Below are positions 32,790-34,076 of a stretch of DNA of 34,076 bases, piece by piece (within the stretch, counting starts at the first letter, position 1; the number at the start of each line of letters is the position of its first letter). The DNA comes from Armadillidium nasatum (Eukaryota; Arthropoda; Malacostraca; Isopoda; Armadillidiidae). The position numbers were made by a program, and so were the translations under genes. The stretch covers positions 13,137 to 47,212 of the forward strand of contig SEYY01000794.1 of assembly GCA_009176605.1 (NCBI GenBank), read 5' to 3'. The notes beneath the pieces were generated by a model. The model did no database searches and was not told the origin of the DNA. It worked only from the letters and a program-made list of their open reading frames with translations.

Positions 32790-33131
32790 AAACCTCTGTT
32801 CAAAGGTCAACTACCAGACCGAAGTTGGATAAGAAATATGCTCCGAGAATAGGTTGCTGGACGTTGGCTATGACGAAAACACAACCAAAAGTTCTTCTCA
32901 GATTTAAGTCGAGCGTGCAACTTTGCTCTCCATTTGTAGCAATGGCAGTGTCATTGGCTTCATACAATGTTGCCCCAGGAAGAGAAGTGACAGGAGAAGT
33001 AGTATCTCTCTGAAGGAGCCAAAGTTCAGCTCCTGTATCGATAAGAAAATTAAAAGAAGTGGAGGAATCATACACTCGAAGAAGGCGGTGCAGAGAATGA
33101 ATAGAAAGAGAGTCAGAGCCAGCAGCCGCAA
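32790..33131 (-). pseudogene. Gypsy aspartic protease
   Basis: After a one-base shift from the gag frame, the minus strand reads VVAAAGSDSLSIHSLHRLL, then FNFLIDTGAELWLLQRD. The IDTGAE (about 33031-33048) holds the catalytic Asp-Thr-Gly; the following Trp stands where Ser is common. ATLYEANDTAIATNGEQ and QPILGAYFLSNFGLVVDL follow, the latter matching the ILG-x-DFL block of retropepsins. The domain is open over about 92 codons and is the best-preserved part of the element. It would process the gag-pol polyprotein. Confidence 0.82.
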
Positions 33132-33134
33132 CTA

Positions 33135-33509
33135 CTGACTGGCTGTGAAATTTCCCTTAGATGAACATTTCTGTTCTTTGTCCCCAAATGTGCTATGGTA
33201 ATGGCACATGTTAGGGTTTTACCTGCTGGAGGAAAAGCGATTGCGACCTTGGGAAGGAGTGGAAGAATGATTGTGACCTTGGGAGGTGGTAGAAGAGCGG
33301 AAATGAGGCGAAGAAGTCATAGAAATGACAAAATTGTTAAGCATGGCCTGCACATAATCCATTATGGACTCGAGACAAGCCAAACGAGTGTGAAGGTCAT
33401 GTTCAGGGACCGAAGGCGCTGTAGCAGTAGATGAAGCAAGAGTATGAAGTGGAAGTTCAGGAAAGGGTGTTTCAAGGAGGGGGCACACACAAAGTGAAGA
33501 AAAACTCAC
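33135..33509 (-). pseudogene. Gypsy gag C-terminus with Cys-His motif
   Basis: The frame 33219-33509 reads ELPLHTLASSTATAPSVPEH, then RLACLESIMDYVQAMLNNF and a Ser/Gln/Asn-rich basic tail. After a stop or shift, MCHYHSTFGDKEQKCSSKG (about 33150-33209) gives a C-x2-H-x8-C pattern. This replaces the usual CCHC zinc knuckle in a group of arthropod gypsy elements, where it marks the gag-protease junction. It would bind nucleic acid in the capsid. Only the end of gag is present. Confidence 0.68.
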
Positions 33510-33511
33510 TC

Positions 33512-34076
33512 AAACACACACCTAGCGCACATCTCTCAGGTGGGCACAGACTGAAGCCTTGAAGAGTGGAAGATTAAATACAGGAGGAAAAATAGATGAA
33601 GGTAGAGAGTTCCACAGAACAGAGGTGGCTGGAAAGAAGGAGGCACCACAACGGGCTAGCCTGGGGTTTCCTACATCAACACAAAATTGGTGTGAAAGCA
33701 GGGCACCCCTTGTGCAACGAGGGTGACGCAACGGTGGAGGAATGCGGGAGGCCAATTCCCTCGAGCACCTGCCATTGTAGTACCTATAGAAAAGGGATAG
33801 TGCGCCAACGTCACGTCGCAGAGATAGGGGATCAATAGAGCTTGAAAGTAGGGGACAGTTAATTAATCTTTTAGCTTTAGACTCAACCCTATCCAAAAGA
33901 GAGGAGGAGCCTCCCCAAATGTGAGAACAGTACTCCATACAAGGGCGAATAAGACCCTTATATATTTGAAGTAACTGCTCAGAAGAAAAAAATTCTCGCA
34001 ACCTGAACAGGGTTCCCAGCTTCTTAGAGGCCGCTTTAGCAACCATTGTGATATGTGGTTTCCAAGACAATTTATT
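33512..34076 (-). CDS. Jockey-like reverse transcriptase C-terminus, partial at edge
   Basis: On the minus strand an uninterrupted frame enters from beyond 34076 and stops at 33522-33524 after 180-odd codons. It reads NKLSWKPHITMVAKAA, LFRLREFFSSEQLLQIYKG, LIRPCMEYCSHIWGGSS, SLFYRYYNGRCSRELASRIP and VLWNSLPSSIFPPVFNL. This is the same C-terminal layout as the copy at 284-2260 but a distinct subfamily. It has no frameshift in the visible part, the only such retroposon segment in the window, so it may be the youngest. The palm domain lies outside the window. TTG at 34070 is not a real start. Confidence 0.88.

Larger units (their letters stand above)
30908..33510 (-). mobile_element. Ty3/gypsy-type LTR retrotransposon, internal region, decayed
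   Basis: Read on the minus strand, the order is gag tail, protease, reverse transcriptase, RNase H, integrase, the Ty3/gypsy order. The integrase is cut off at 30908 by the A run and the gag side meets a jockey-like element at about 33511. No LTRs are visible in the window. Every domain carries frameshifts or stops and the reverse transcriptase has an internal deletion. Confidence 0.9.

Overview
This window is AT-rich eukaryotic DNA with very long (TA)n microsatellites and a dense mix of non-LTR retrotransposons, DNA transposons and one Ty3/gypsy-type LTR element. No prokaryotic operon, tRNA, rRNA or CRISPR array is visible. The mix (jockey-like and CR1-like retroposons, hAT and mariner relics, huge dinucleotide arrays) suggests an arthropod, probably a crustacean such as a decapod. 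That is an inference from repeat style only.

Layout. 1-2281: microsatellites and a decayed jockey-like retroposon (+). 2289-4258: two well-formed exons of a host gene on the minus strand, splice phases matching, encoding a basic coiled-coil start that resembles the N-terminus of shugoshin; it runs off the left edge. 4754-6523: a non-autonomous hAT element (copy A) with an 8-bp target duplication. 6880-11238: tail-to-tail relics (CR1-like, a DD41D-type mariner, the 3' half of a jockey-like copy, the 3' end of another transposon). 11305-13958: hAT copy C, split by a jockey-like fragment. 14061-20415: a broken gene of an invertebrate transposon-type family whose function I do not know, cut in two by a 2.98-kb ZBED-type hAT element (15646-18629) with an exact 8-bp duplication. 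20422-27253: a CR1-like retroposon with an esterase-type ORF1 remnant, endonuclease, reverse transcriptase and the octameric 3' tail. It is cut by a 3,126-bp element (23588-26713) with about 90-100 bp inverted termini starting GG and an 8-bp duplication. That element carries a long hairpin and hAT copy B inside it. 27254-30900: mostly unassigned sequence with two candidate host exons on the plus strand, an RTE/CR1-type tail and an LTR-like stretch. 30908-33510: a decayed Ty3/gypsy pol on the minus strand. 33512-34076: the well-preserved C-terminal part of a different jockey-like reverse transcriptase, running off the right edge.

How it fits together. The elements give a relative history: CR1 first, then the GG-terminal element inside it, then hAT copy B inside that; likewise the unknown transposon gene first, then the ZBED-type hAT inside it. 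In two cases removing the inserted element and one target copy restores a continuous reading frame, which is strong internal evidence for the boundaries. The host content appears to be intronic or flanking sequence of one or two genes inflated by these insertions. Every transposon gene here carries frameshifts, stops or deletions except the short segment at the right edge, so most are non-functional relics.
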